In this document: one piece after another, positions 1-8,175 of the stretch
Layout of the letters: each line of letters begins with the position of its first letter
Numbering within the stretch: the stretch's first letter is position 1
Source: Chromohalobacter beijerinckii
Lineage (GTDB): Bacteria > Pseudomonadota > Gammaproteobacteria > Pseudomonadales > Halomonadaceae
NCBI RefSeq assembly: GCF_023061185.1
Contig: NZ_JAKGAK010000003.1
Span: 237,273-301,272, forward strand
Direction of reading: 5' to 3'
DNA length: 64,000 nt
Position numbers and translations under genes: made by a program
The notes under the pieces: model-generated
The model's database searches: none
What the model saw: only the letters and a program-made list of their open reading frames with translations
What the model was told of the DNA's origin: nothing

Positions 1-113
1 TCGTCATGGCCGTGATGGCCATCGAGATGGCGATGGGGTTCGCCCTGGTGGTCGCGGCCTTCCGCGGTAAACAGGCCGACATGACCGAATCGCTGACCGG
101 GCTGAAACACTGA
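1..113 (+). CDS. nuoK: NADH-quinone oxidoreductase subunit K, C-terminal fragment
   Basis: Only the last 36 codons are inside the window; the frame opens at base 3 and stops with TGA at 111-113. The fragment carries the pattern A-x-E-x-A-x-G-x-A-L (AIEMAMGFALVVAAF), which matches the last membrane helix of NuoK, including the conserved glutamate, followed by a short polar tail. NuoK is a small three-helix subunit of the membrane arm of complex I. The stop codon overlaps the nuoL start by one base (TGATG), as in nuo operons. The identification rests largely on the nuoLMN genes that follow. Confidence 0.75.
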   Translation, partial: VMAVMAIEMAMGFALVVAAFRGKQADMTESLTGLKH

Positions 114-1999
114 TGCTGTGGTCCGTTCCTATCTTGCCGCTGCTGGCGGCCCTCGTCATTCATGGGGTCGGCAAGCGCTGGCCGGGCGACGACAGGGGCC
201 GTGCCGTGCTGACCCTGGCGGTGGTGGCGATCACGGTCGCTACCTTGCTGCTCGTGAGTGTCGCGGTCACGGTGGACTGGAGCGGCACCTATCGCTGGAG
301 TTCCCGAGTCGTTCTGTCGCTCGGGATGACATCCGCGAGCGCCGTGTTCGCCATCGTCGTGCCACTGATCGCCGCGCCGATCATCGTCTACAGCGCCTAC
401 CATGAAGCATCGCCGGTCAGTGGCGGGGGAGCGGCGCGCCCCCCCGTCGGACTGGTGGCGCTGCTGACGGCGTTCGTCGGCGCGATGGAACTGCTCGTCC
501 TGGCCGAGGATTTCGTCACCCTGCTGATCGCCTGGGAACTGGTCGGGGCATGCTCGTGGGCGCTGATCGCCCATGAATGGCAGAAGGCCGGCAACCTGCG
601 GGATGCCACCTGGGCGTTCCTGGTCACTCGCTTCGGGGATCTGGGGCTGTACATCGCCGCGGCGGCAGCGTTCGCCGGCACGGGCTCGTTTGCCTTTGCA
701 GACCTGGCTCAACTCGATGGGTGGCGGCTGGACGTGTTCGTTGCCGGCGCCGTGCTGGCCGCCGCCGCGAAATCCGCCCAGGTGCCGTTCTCTCCCTGGC
801 TGTTTGCTGCCATGTCCGGGCCGACACCGGTGTCGGCATTGCTCCATGCGGCGACCATGGTCGCGGCGGGGATCTACCTGGTGGTCCGGCTGCATGCGGA
901 ACTCTCCGCCGTCGCCTGGTTTGCGCCGGTCGCCATCACGCTGGGGCTGACCACTGCCCTGGCAGGGGGACTGGTGGCCTGTCTTCAGGGCCATGCCAAG
1001 AAGCTGCTGGCCGCCTCGACATCGGCCCAGTATGGCCTGATGTGGCTGGCGGCAGGGGCGGGCTTTCCCGGCGTCGCCCTGGTGCACTTCGTCACGCATG
1101 CATTCACCAAAGCGGCGCTGTTCCTGGCCGCCGGCATCGCCGAACGCCATGTCGACAGCTATTCGCTGACGGCGATGCGCCTGGGTCGCCTGCTTCCTGG
1201 CGTCGCGGCAGCCAGCATGGTGGCCAGCCTGGCGCTGGCGGGCGTCGTTCCGCTGAGTGCGGCGTGGAGCAAGGAGAAGATCGTCACGGCCGCCGGCCAT
1301 CAGGCGCCCTGGCTGGCCGTGATCGTCGCCGTGGCGGCAGGGCTCAGTGCGCTGTACGCCACGCGCTTTCAACTGCTGGCGTTCGGGCGGGGGCGGCATG
1401 ACCGCATGAGCGAGGCTGTCTCCCGGCCCGGCCACTCCTGGGCGGAAGCCGTCGCGCTCTATCTGCTGGCGGCAGGCACATTGGCACTGTCGCTACTCTG
1501 GTGGCCCGGTGTCGGAAATGGCCTCGCCGATTTGCTGTCCGTGCACTTTCCCGGGACCAGGCCGTGGGAACTCATCCTGTCGCTACTGCTGGTGGCGCTG
1601 GGCATTGGCCTGGGTGCCTGGGCGGTGCGTCGTGAGGTGTCGAGCCAGCAGAGCGAAACGCGTACCGCTATGGCGGACTGGTTTGGCCTGCCAACGCTGT
1701 CAGCACGTGGCGTGAATGCCGTGATGATGTTCAGCCATGGCCTGGCACGCTTCGATGATCGCGCCGTGGATGCCGGGATCCGGGGCAGTGCCCGCTTTGG
1801 TGCGTGGCTGGCCAGGCTGGGAGAACGGCGTGGCGAAGGCGCGTTCGATGGTGCCACGAACCAGCTCGCGAAGGGCATCGACTGGGCGGGACAAGTGGCA
1901 CGTCGGGCGCATACCGGGCAGATGCATCACTACTACACCGGTATCGCGGCCGGACTCGCCGCGATCCTGATCATCCTGAGCATAGGAGCGCTCCTTTGA
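113..1999 (+). CDS. nuoL: NADH-quinone oxidoreductase subunit L (antiporter-like proton pump)
   Basis: A 628-residue polytopic membrane protein, close to the usual NuoL length (about 610-650). It forms the distal end of the complex I membrane arm and pumps protons. The pump residues are visible: Glu142 in IAWELVGACSW (TM5 glutamate), Lys220 in AKSAQVPF (TM7 lysine), the conserved GPTPVSALLHAATMV segment (residues 236-250), and a late lysine in AWSKEKI. The C-terminus is polar and ends in one more hydrophobic helix (about 605-628), as expected after the lateral amphipathic helix. The segment KSAQVPFSPWLFAAM differs from the common KSAQLPLHTWLPDAM, so this is a divergent clade. It is translationally coupled to nuoK (TGATG) and nuoM. 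Confidence 0.88.
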   Translation: MLWSVPILPLLAALVIHGVGKRWPGDDRGRAVLTLAVVAITVATLLLVSVAVTVDWSGTYRWSSRVVLSLGMTSASAVFAIVVPLIAAPIIVYSAYHEASPVSGGGAARPPVGLVALLTAFVGAMELLVLAEDFVTLLIAWELVGACSWALIAHEWQKAGNLRDATWAFLVTRFGDLGLYIAAAAAFAGTGSFAFADLAQLDGWRLDVFVAGAVLAAAAKSAQVPFSPWLFAAMSGPTPVSALLHAATMVAAGIYLVVRLHAELSAVAWFAPVAITLGLTTALAGGLVACLQGHAKKLLAASTSAQYGLMWLAAGAGFPGVALVHFVTHAFTKAALFLAAGIAERHVDSYSLTAMRLGRLLPGVAAASMVASLALAGVVPLSAAWSKEKIVTAAGHQAPWLAVIVAVAAGLSALYATRFQLLAFGRGRHDRMSEAVSRPGHSWAEAVALYLLAAGTLALSLLWWPGVGNGLADLLSVHFPGTRPWELILSLLLVALGIGLGAWAVRREVSSQQSETRTAMADWFGLPTLSARGVNAVMMFSHGLARFDDRAVDAGIRGSARFGAWLARLGERRGEGAFDGATNQLAKGIDWAGQVARRAHTGQMHHYYTGIAAGLAAILIILSIGALL

Positions 2000-3483
2000 T
2001 TTTGACTGCAGCCCTGGGGCTTCCCATGCTGGGGGCCCTCGCACTCGCCGTTTCAAGCCGTTGGACCGAGACCGCGGCTCGCCGGTGTGCCATCGTGGTC
2101 TCGGTGTTGCCGGTGTTGTTGCTGGCCTGGGCGTGGCGACAGTTCGATCCGCAAGGTGTGCTATTCCAGTTCGTCGAGGAGGTGCCCTGGGTCCCCAGCC
2201 TGGGCATGGGCTACAGGTTGGGCGTGGATGGCATTGCCCTGGCTGTCGCGACGATGAGCGCTCTGGTCTTCTCGGCGAGTATCGCCTACCCCGTGGATAC
2301 GAAGCATCAGCCTCGCCAGTACTACGCCTGGATGCTCTTCCTGCAGTCCGTGTCACTGGGTGTCTTCCTGGCGCTGGACCTGCTGCTTTTCTATGTCTTT
2401 TTCGACCTGAGCCTGGTGGGGATGTTCTTCCTGATCGGCCGTTGGGGACATGGCCAGGCGCAGCTCGCCGCGTTCAAGTTCTTTCTATACACCTTCTTCG
2501 GCTCGCTGTTGCTGCTGTTGGCGATCATCGGGCTTTATCTGTCGGTCGAACCGCGTACCTTCGACATGCGCGTGCTTATCGAGCAGCAACCGCTGGCGGG
2601 CGCGGGCATGACGGCTGGCCTGGTGTTCCTCGCCCTCATGCTCGGCTTCGCCATCAAGACACCGGTGGTGCCTGTGCATACCTGGCTGCCCCAGGCGCAT
2701 GTCGATGCCCCGGGGCCGGTCTCGGCGATTCTCGCTGGGGTGCTGCTCAAGATGGGCACTTACGGGATCATCCGCATTCCATTCGCCATGATGGCGGAGA
2801 CGTTCTCTCGCTATGCCCTGATCATTGCACTGTTCGCGGTCGCGTCGATTCTCTACGGGGCCTTCGTGGCTCTTGGTCAGAGTAACCTGAAGCGACGCAT
2901 TGCCTACACGTCGGTCAATCACATGGGCTACACGGTGCTGGGGATCGCGGTGGCCGGGGCCCTGATCCAGGACACCGAGTATGCCCGCGAGCTGGCCCTG
3001 GTGGGGGCCACGGTGGAAATGGTGGCGCACGGCCTGATTACCGGGGCGCTGTTCCTCATCTGTGGCTCGTTCTGGCAGCGTACCGAGGAGTATGACCTGG
3101 ACAGCTATGGTGGTCTGCTTCGTCAGGCCCCGTGGCTGACCGCCTTCGCCGTGCTCGCGTCCTTTGCCAGCCTGGGCCTGCCCGGCCTGGCCGGTTTCGT
3201 GGCGGAGTTCCATATCTTTGCCGGCACCTTCGGTGTCTATCCATGGCTCGCCGTCATCGGTGTGCTGGGCATCCTGGTGACGGCGGCGCTGTTTCTGCAG
3301 ATGCTGCAGAAGGTGTTCTTCGGGGCGATGCCGGAGCGCTGGGCGCAGTTCGAGGATCTGCGTCCCATCGAGTGGGGCGTGCTCGTGGTGCTGTCGGCAG
3401 GCTTCGTGCTCATCGGCGTGGCGCCGGCGTTTCTGCTGACCCTGGTCGAAGCATCGGCGGCACTGCTGGTAGGAGGCCGCTGA
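1996..3483 (+). CDS. nuoM: NADH-quinone oxidoreductase subunit M (antiporter-like proton pump)
   Basis: A 495-residue membrane protein of the NuoM family. I chose the TTG at 1996, which overlaps the nuoL TGA, because AGGAG lies seven bases upstream (1984-1988); an ATG at 2026 is the fallback. Pump motifs include GFAIKTPVVPVHTWLPQAH, with the TM7 lysine, and SAILAGVLLKMGTYGI, with the TM8 lysine. In TM5 the family glutamate (Glu144 in E. coli, sequence FWEMMLVPM) is an aspartate here (Asp137 in FYVFFDLSLVGM). It is coupled to nuoN by a TGATG overlap. A role as the middle antiporter-like subunit of complex I is well supported; the aspartate is unusual. Confidence 0.87.
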   Translation: MILTAALGLPMLGALALAVSSRWTETAARRCAIVVSVLPVLLLAWAWRQFDPQGVLFQFVEEVPWVPSLGMGYRLGVDGIALAVATMSALVFSASIAYPVDTKHQPRQYYAWMLFLQSVSLGVFLALDLLLFYVFFDLSLVGMFFLIGRWGHGQAQLAAFKFFLYTFFGSLLLLLAIIGLYLSVEPRTFDMRVLIEQQPLAGAGMTAGLVFLALMLGFAIKTPVVPVHTWLPQAHVDAPGPVSAILAGVLLKMGTYGIIRIPFAMMAETFSRYALIIALFAVASILYGAFVALGQSNLKRRIAYTSVNHMGYTVLGIAVAGALIQDTEYARELALVGATVEMVAHGLITGALFLICGSFWQRTEEYDLDSYGGLLRQAPWLTAFAVLASFASLGLPGLAGFVAEFHIFAGTFGVYPWLAVIGVLGILVTAALFLQMLQKVFFGAMPERWAQFEDLRPIEWGVLVVLSAGFVLIGVAPAFLLTLVEASAALLVGGR

Positions 3484-4892
3484 TGCCTATCGGTGACGTA
3501 TTGCCGGAAATCAGCCTGACGCTCGGCGCCGTGGCGATTGTCCTGTTCGCCAGCTTCGTCCGTCAGCGGCAGCATCACTGGGCAGCCGTGCTGGCCCTGC
3601 TCGCCATCGGCCTCGGTGCGGGGCTGACCGTCGCGCAATGGGGCGGGACGCCGCGGCTGACGTTTTCCGGTGTCTGGGCGCTGGATGGCGTGGCGCTTGC
3701 CAGCAAGCTGGTCGTGCTGATCGCCGGTGCGCTGGTCGTCGCGATGTCGCCTGAATGGATGCGGACCGATCGCCGCCATGGCGAGTACTATGCGCTGGTG
3801 CTGTTCGCTCTGCTGGGCGTCATCATGATGGCATCGGCCAGCGATACCATGGAGCTGGTGTTGGGCGTGCTGCTGTCCTCGGTGGCGAGTTACCCGCTGG
3901 CCGCCTATCACCGTGGCTGGGCGCCCGCGCTGGAGGCCGGGATGAAGTATTTCCTGATCGGCGCCTTGACCAATACGTTGTTGACGATCGGAGTGGTGGT
4001 GCTGTTCGGCCTGACCGGCAGTACCGGGTATCCGGATATCGCCCAGGCGCTTGCCACGGACAGCGACCGCCTGGCACTGACTATCGCCACGGCCTGCGTG
4101 GTGCTGGGGCTGACCTTCAAGCTGGCGGCGTTTCCGGCTCACGCCTGGATGCCGGACGTGGCGCAGGGTTCACCGGTACCGGCGGCAGCCTTCCTGACCG
4201 TCATTCCCAAGATCGGCGCCGCGGTAGCGCTGGCCCGCTTCGTTTCCCTGTTGCCGCCGGATGTCGCCTGGCGAGCGATCGTGGCATCGATCTCCGTCGC
4301 CACCATGACGCTGGGCAACGTGGCGGCGTTGCGCCAGACGGACGTGCGTCGCCTGCTGGGCTGGTCATCGGTTTCCCAATCCGGATATGCCCTGATGGCC
4401 ATTGTGGTGCTGGGTGTCAGCGACCAGGCCCTGCCGGCGCTGGTGTTCTTCCTGGCGAGCTATGCCACGGCCAACCTGGCCGCCTTCGCCGTGGTCACGC
4501 ACCTGCGGGGACGTACCGCATTGGACGATTACCGAGGATTGGCCCGGCACGCACCGATCGCGGCCACGATACTGATCGTGTCGCTGTTATCCCTGGTGGG
4601 CATCCCGCCGCTGGTCGGCTTCTTCGGCAAGCTGATGCTGTTTCGCGTCACCCTCGAGGGCGGTTACGCCTGGCTGGCGCTCGTGGCGGTGATCAACACC
4701 GTCGTCTCGCTGTTCTATTACTTGCGCATCGTCGCGCCGATGATGTTCGGTAGTCGCCAGTCCGCCGTGCATGTGCTGTCGGGCCAGTGGGCGCGCTCCG
4801 CGATGGCCGTGGCGGGCGTGCTGCTGATCGTCGGAGGGCTCGGCGCGGAAGCTCTCTCGTTATTCACAGGCTCGATACGCTTTGCCCTGTAG
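3483..4892 (+). CDS. nuoN: NADH-quinone oxidoreductase subunit N (antiporter-like proton pump)
   Basis: A 469-residue membrane protein of the NuoN family, starting at the ATG that overlaps the nuoM stop. Recognisable segments are LEAGMKYFLIGALTNTLL, FKLAAFPAHAWMPDVAQG (Lys213, TM7 lysine), PKIGA (Lys243, TM8 lysine) and GIPPLVGFFGKL near the C-terminus. By eye, the TM5 glutamate of E. coli NuoN (LGIELISL) aligns with Leu130 (LGVLLSSV); the nearest acid is Glu124, less than two helical turns earlier. NuoN is the proximal antiporter-like subunit. It ends the nuo operon: a small GC hairpin follows and the next gene is unrelated. Confidence 0.85.
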   Translation: MPIGDVLPEISLTLGAVAIVLFASFVRQRQHHWAAVLALLAIGLGAGLTVAQWGGTPRLTFSGVWALDGVALASKLVVLIAGALVVAMSPEWMRTDRRHGEYYALVLFALLGVIMMASASDTMELVLGVLLSSVASYPLAAYHRGWAPALEAGMKYFLIGALTNTLLTIGVVVLFGLTGSTGYPDIAQALATDSDRLALTIATACVVLGLTFKLAAFPAHAWMPDVAQGSPVPAAAFLTVIPKIGAAVALARFVSLLPPDVAWRAIVASISVATMTLGNVAALRQTDVRRLLGWSSVSQSGYALMAIVVLGVSDQALPALVFFLASYATANLAAFAVVTHLRGRTALDDYRGLARHAPIAATILIVSLLSLVGIPPLVGFFGKLMLFRVTLEGGYAWLALVAVINTVVSLFYYLRIVAPMMFGSRQSAVHVLSGQWARSAMAVAGVLLIVGGLGAEALSLFTGSIRFAL

Positions 4893-4906
4893 GCCCCGGC
4901 GGGCCT
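4893..4906 (+). terminator. Small GC hairpin after nuoN
   Basis: GGCCC and GGGCC arms (4893-4897, 4902-4906) flank a CGGC loop directly behind the nuoN stop. There is no T tract, so intrinsic termination is doubtful; it may only protect the 3' end of the transcript. Confidence 0.25.
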
Positions 4907-4955
4907 GGCCTGCCGGATCCACGTCAATGGAGTGATATTGAGAAAGGAGTCGTCC

Positions 4956-6260
4956 ATGTCACCCGCTCAAGGTTTGACAATCGAAACGCCAGATAGCCTG
5001 CATATCAAGGAATGGTTGCGCGCGTACCAGCGGATCCGTGCCGCCACCGAGGCCATTTGCGCGCCTCTGCACAAGGAAGATTACATGGTGCAGAGCATGC
5101 CGGATGTCAGCCCTCCGAAATGGCACATCGCTCATGTCAGCTGGTTCTTCGAAGCCTTCATTCTGAAACCGTTTCATCCCGCCTACCAGACTCTCGACCC
5201 CGCGTACGACCACCTCTTCAATTCCTACTACGTGACTCACGGTACGCCGTTTCCCCGGCCCGAACGCGGCATGATCTCGCGGCCAACCGTGGACGATGTC
5301 TATCGCTATCGCGCTCACGTCGACCGGGCCATGGAAGAGCTGCTTAATGACCCACCTCAGGAACATCTCCAGGAGATTCTCCGACGTCTCGAGCTGGGCC
5401 TGCCGCATGAACAGCAGCATCAAGAACTGCTGCTGATGGATATCAAGCACATCCTGGCCCAGAACCCGCTGTGCCCGGCCTATCGGGACGACCTGGCGCC
5501 GACGCCTGTGCATGAAGTCGCTGCGCTCGGCTGGCATGCCTATCCGGCCGGCGTCCAGTACATCGGCCATGACGACACCGAAGAGGGGTTTGCCTATGAC
5601 AACGAGATGGGGCGCCACCGCCAGTTCGTCGAGGCTTTCCAGATCGCCGACCGTCCGGTGACCAACGGCGAGTTTCTCGAATTCATGCGGGCGGGCGGAT
5701 ACGACAAGCCCGATCACTGGCTGTCGGACGGCTGGGCCACGGTCAAGGCCGAAGGCTGGCAGGCGCCGCTCTACTGGGTCGAGCGTGACGGTGTCTGGCA
5801 CCACTACACTCTGGGTGGCCTGGTGCCGGTCGACATGAACGCGCCAGTGTGCCATGTCAGCTTCTATGAAGCCGATGCCTATGCGCAGTGGGCCGGTGCC
5901 CGCCTACCCACCGAGGCTGAGTGGGAGACAGTGGCTCATGATGCCGCCATTCAGGGGAACTTCGTCGAACAAGATCATCTGCAGCCGGTCTCCGCCGCCG
6001 GGTCCACAGGTGTGCTGGGACAGATGTTCGGTGATGTCTGGGAGTGGACGGGCAGCGCCTATCGCCCCTATCCGGGATTTCGCAAGTTGCCGGGCAGCCT
6101 GGGGGAATACAACGGCAAGTTCATGTCCGGCCAGATGGTGTTGCGAGGCGGCTGTTGTGCGACGCCGGCCGATCACATCCGCGTCACCTATCGCAACTTC
6201 TTCCCGCCTCATGCCCGCTGGGCATTTTCCGGTTTCCGTCTTGCCAAGGAGAGCCTCTGA
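4956..6260 (+). CDS. egtB: Ergothioneine synthesis sulfoxide synthase EgtB
   Basis: A 434-residue protein with the two-part EgtB architecture: an N-terminal DinB-like four-helix domain and a C-terminal formylglycine-generating-enzyme fold. EgtB uses non-haem iron and oxygen to couple a sulfur donor (gamma-glutamylcysteine or cysteine) to hercynine. The likely iron ligands are His60 (in WHIAHVSWFFE), His151 and His155 (in HEQQHQELLLMDIKH). The C-terminal fold shows GDVWEWTGSAY, RGGCCA and WAFSGFRLAK. The start at 4956 is set by AAAGGAG six bases upstream. The EgtD methyltransferase, usually adjacent, is not in this window, so hercynine must be made elsewhere. It lies 63 bases after nuoN on the same strand, but co-transcription is unproven. 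Confidence 0.9.
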   Translation: MSPAQGLTIETPDSLHIKEWLRAYQRIRAATEAICAPLHKEDYMVQSMPDVSPPKWHIAHVSWFFEAFILKPFHPAYQTLDPAYDHLFNSYYVTHGTPFPRPERGMISRPTVDDVYRYRAHVDRAMEELLNDPPQEHLQEILRRLELGLPHEQQHQELLLMDIKHILAQNPLCPAYRDDLAPTPVHEVAALGWHAYPAGVQYIGHDDTEEGFAYDNEMGRHRQFVEAFQIADRPVTNGEFLEFMRAGGYDKPDHWLSDGWATVKAEGWQAPLYWVERDGVWHHYTLGGLVPVDMNAPVCHVSFYEADAYAQWAGARLPTEAEWETVAHDAAIQGNFVEQDHLQPVSAAGSTGVLGQMFGDVWEWTGSAYRPYPGFRKLPGSLGEYNGKFMSGQMVLRGGCCATPADHIRVTYRNFFPPHARWAFSGFRLAKESL

Positions 6261-6346
6261 TTAACGTCGTGACCCTGGCCACACCGCTCGCTAACGGCAA
6301 GCGGCTCCCATTGAGGCATGATCGGCCATGGGTTGAGCCCCGGCGC

Positions 6347-7294
6347 TCACGCCGAGAGGCCGCTGGCCTCGTCCACGCCCAGGTGCAAGTTCATGCTCTG
6401 TACGGCGGCGCCGGCGGCCCCCTTGCCTAGATTGTCCAGCCGAGCGACGAGTGAAACCTGCTCATGGTTGCCGAACACGAACAGGTCGGCTCGGTTGGTG
6501 TCGTTGCAGCCCTGCACCTCGAAAAAGCCGCCATCTAGATTGGCCGGGTCCTCAAGAGGCATGACGCGGACGAAGGTCTCGCCCGCGTAGTGATCGGCGT
6601 AAGCCTTGCGCAGCGCCTCCGCCGTGGTGCCGGGGCTAAGTTGGTCGACATGCAGGGGAATCGTCACCGAGAGGCCCTTGAGGAAGGGGCCGACGATCGG
6701 CTGGAAAACCGGGATGCGCTCGAGCCCGCCGTGCACGCGCATCTCCGGCAGATGCTTGTGGGCCAGCCCCATGGCGTAGGGACGTGGGGCGGCAAGACGA
6801 TCGTCGTGGCCGGCCTCGTACTCGGCGATCAACTTCTTGCCGCCGCCGCTGTAGCCGGTGATCGAATGCGCTGCCAGCGGCGTGTCGGCGGGCAGCAGGC
6901 CAGCGTCGACCAGCGGCCGCGTAAGCATGATGAAGGCGCTGGCATGGCATCCTGGATTGGCGATGCGCTTGCTGGCGCGAATGGCATCACGCTGGCCTGG
7001 CGTCAGTTCGGGTAGGCCGTAGGTCCACTTGGCATCGGTGCGAAAAGCCGTGCTGGCATCGATCAGGCAAGTTTGGGGATTGTCGAGCAGCGCTGCTGCC
7101 TCGCGAGAAGCGGCATCCGGCAAGCACAGAAAGGCCACATCAGCGGCGTTGAGAAGACGTGCACGCTCGGTAGCATCCTTGCGCTTATTGCTGTCGATAC
7201 GCAGCAGTTCGATGTCCTCGCGTGCCTCGAGATAATCCAGCAGCCGCAGCCCAGTAGTGCCTTCCTGACCGTCTACGTATACCTTGAATGCCAT
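6347..7294 (-). CDS. argC: N-acetyl-gamma-glutamyl-phosphate reductase, type 2
   Basis: A 315-residue ArgC of the shorter type 2 family (type 1 is about 340). It reduces N-acetylglutamyl-phosphate to the semialdehyde with NADPH in arginine synthesis, in the cytoplasm. The N-terminal dinucleotide-binding stretch is [12 protein letters not shown] (residues 7-18). The active-site cysteine is Cys116 in [11 protein letters not shown], followed by [13 protein letters not shown] start at the ATG at 7294; upstream in-frame sequence has no similarity to the family. It stands alone, as arg genes often do in proteobacteria, and is divergent from the dehalogenase-like gene. Confidence 0.93.
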   Translation of the reverse strand: MAFKVYVDGQEGTTGLRLLDYLEAREDIELLRIDSNKRKDATERARLLNAADVAFLCLPDAASREAAALLDNPQTCLIDASTAFRTDAKWTYGLPELTPGQRDAIRASKRIANPGCHASAFIMLTRPLVDAGLLPADTPLAAHSITGYSGGGKKLIAEYEAGHDDRLAAPRPYAMGLAHKHLPEMRVHGGLERIPVFQPIVGPFLKGLSVTIPLHVDQLSPGTTAEALRKAYADHYAGETFVRVMPLEDPANLDGGFFEVQGCNDTNRADLFVFGNHEQVSLVARLDNLGKGAAGAAVQSMNLHLGVDEASGLSA

Positions 7295-7494
7295 GGGAAA
7301 TTCGTTGCCTCGTTGACCGGGTCCGTACATGCTGGCAGCACCTGCCAGCGTATTGTCCTCCATTGTGCGTCGATGCGGCCGCGCTGTCATGTTTCCGGGC
7401 GTCAATCCGCTTGTCGTGACTCGCAAAAACGACCAATCTGAGAAGGGTTGGGACTTCGTGTCACCCACTGAGACAAGCGTGATAAGGACGACAT

Positions 7495-8175
7495 ATGAAT
7501 AAGCGTGTATTGGCTTTCGATGTCTATGGCACCTTGATCGACACCCACGGTGTCGTGGAAGCCTTGAACAAGGAACTGGGCGATACCGACATGGCGTTGC
7601 CTTTTTCGCAGCGTTGGCGGGATAAGCAACTCGAGTTTGCCTTCCGTCGCTCGCTGATGGGGGCCTATGCGAGCTTCGCCGATTGCACGCGCGATGCGCT
7701 GGAATTCACCGACCGCGCCATGGGCAGCCAGCTTTCGGAAGTCGCCAAGGATCGGTTGATGGCGCTTTATGGGCGCTTGCCGGCGTTCCCCGATGTCGCG
7801 GCGGGGTTGGCACGCTTGAGCGATGCCGGCATGTATTGCGTGGCGTTTTCTAACGGCACCCAGGAGGCTGTGACGGAATTGCTGGCGCAGGCGGGTATCC
7901 GCGAGCGGTTCGACGCTATCGTTAGTGTCGACGATATCAAGCGCTTCAAGCCCGACCCCGCCGTGTACGCCTATCTGCGCCAATGCACCGAGTCGAACGC
8001 TGCCGATACCTGGCTGATTTCCAGCAATCCCTTCGACATCATCGGGGCCAAGTATGCCGGCTTGCACGCGGCCTGGGTACGTCGCAGCGCTGAGGCGCCT
8101 TTCGACCCCTGGGGCGATGAACCCGACATGACGGTGAGCGATCTCGACGAGCTTGCCGAGCGCCTGGCGAGGTGA
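7495..8175 (+). CDS. Haloacid dehalogenase, type II (HAD superfamily)
   Basis: A 226-residue cytoplasmic HAD hydrolase of the (S)-2-haloacid dehalogenase type. The nucleophile is Asp9 in [11 protein letters not shown]. Motif II is FSNGT (Ser119-Asn120), motif III is the lysine in [11 protein letters not shown] (Lys152), and the acid motif is [11 protein letters not shown] (Asp181). The combination FKPxPxVY and SSNxxDxxGAK is characteristic of type II dehalogenases rather than phosphatases, which suggests hydrolysis of L-2-haloacids such as chloroacetate. The true substrate is not shown. AAGGA precedes the ATG. The stop overlaps the GTG start of the next gene (GTGA). Confidence 0.88.
   Translation: MNKRVLAFDVYGTLIDTHGVVEALNKELGDTDMALPFSQRWRDKQLEFAFRRSLMGAYASFADCTRDALEFTDRAMGSQLSEVAKDRLMALYGRLPAFPDVAAGLARLSDAGMYCVAFSNGTQEAVTELLAQAGIRERFDAIVSVDDIKRFKPDPAVYAYLRQCTESNAADTWLISSNPFDIIGAKYAGLHAAWVRRSAEAPFDPWGDEPDMTVSDLDELAERLAR

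Noticed and set aside
397..3483. Long antisense frames across the nuo genes and elsewhere
   Set aside because: High-GC coding sequence routinely opens long frames on the opposite strand; their translations are Arg/His/Gln-rich and the sense products are unambiguous.
113..4892. Mrp-type Na+/H+ antiporter instead of complex I
   Set aside because: MrpA would be longer and followed by small MrpE, F and G genes; here the order K-L-M-N, the lengths and the GPTPVSALLHAATMV motif fit Nuo.
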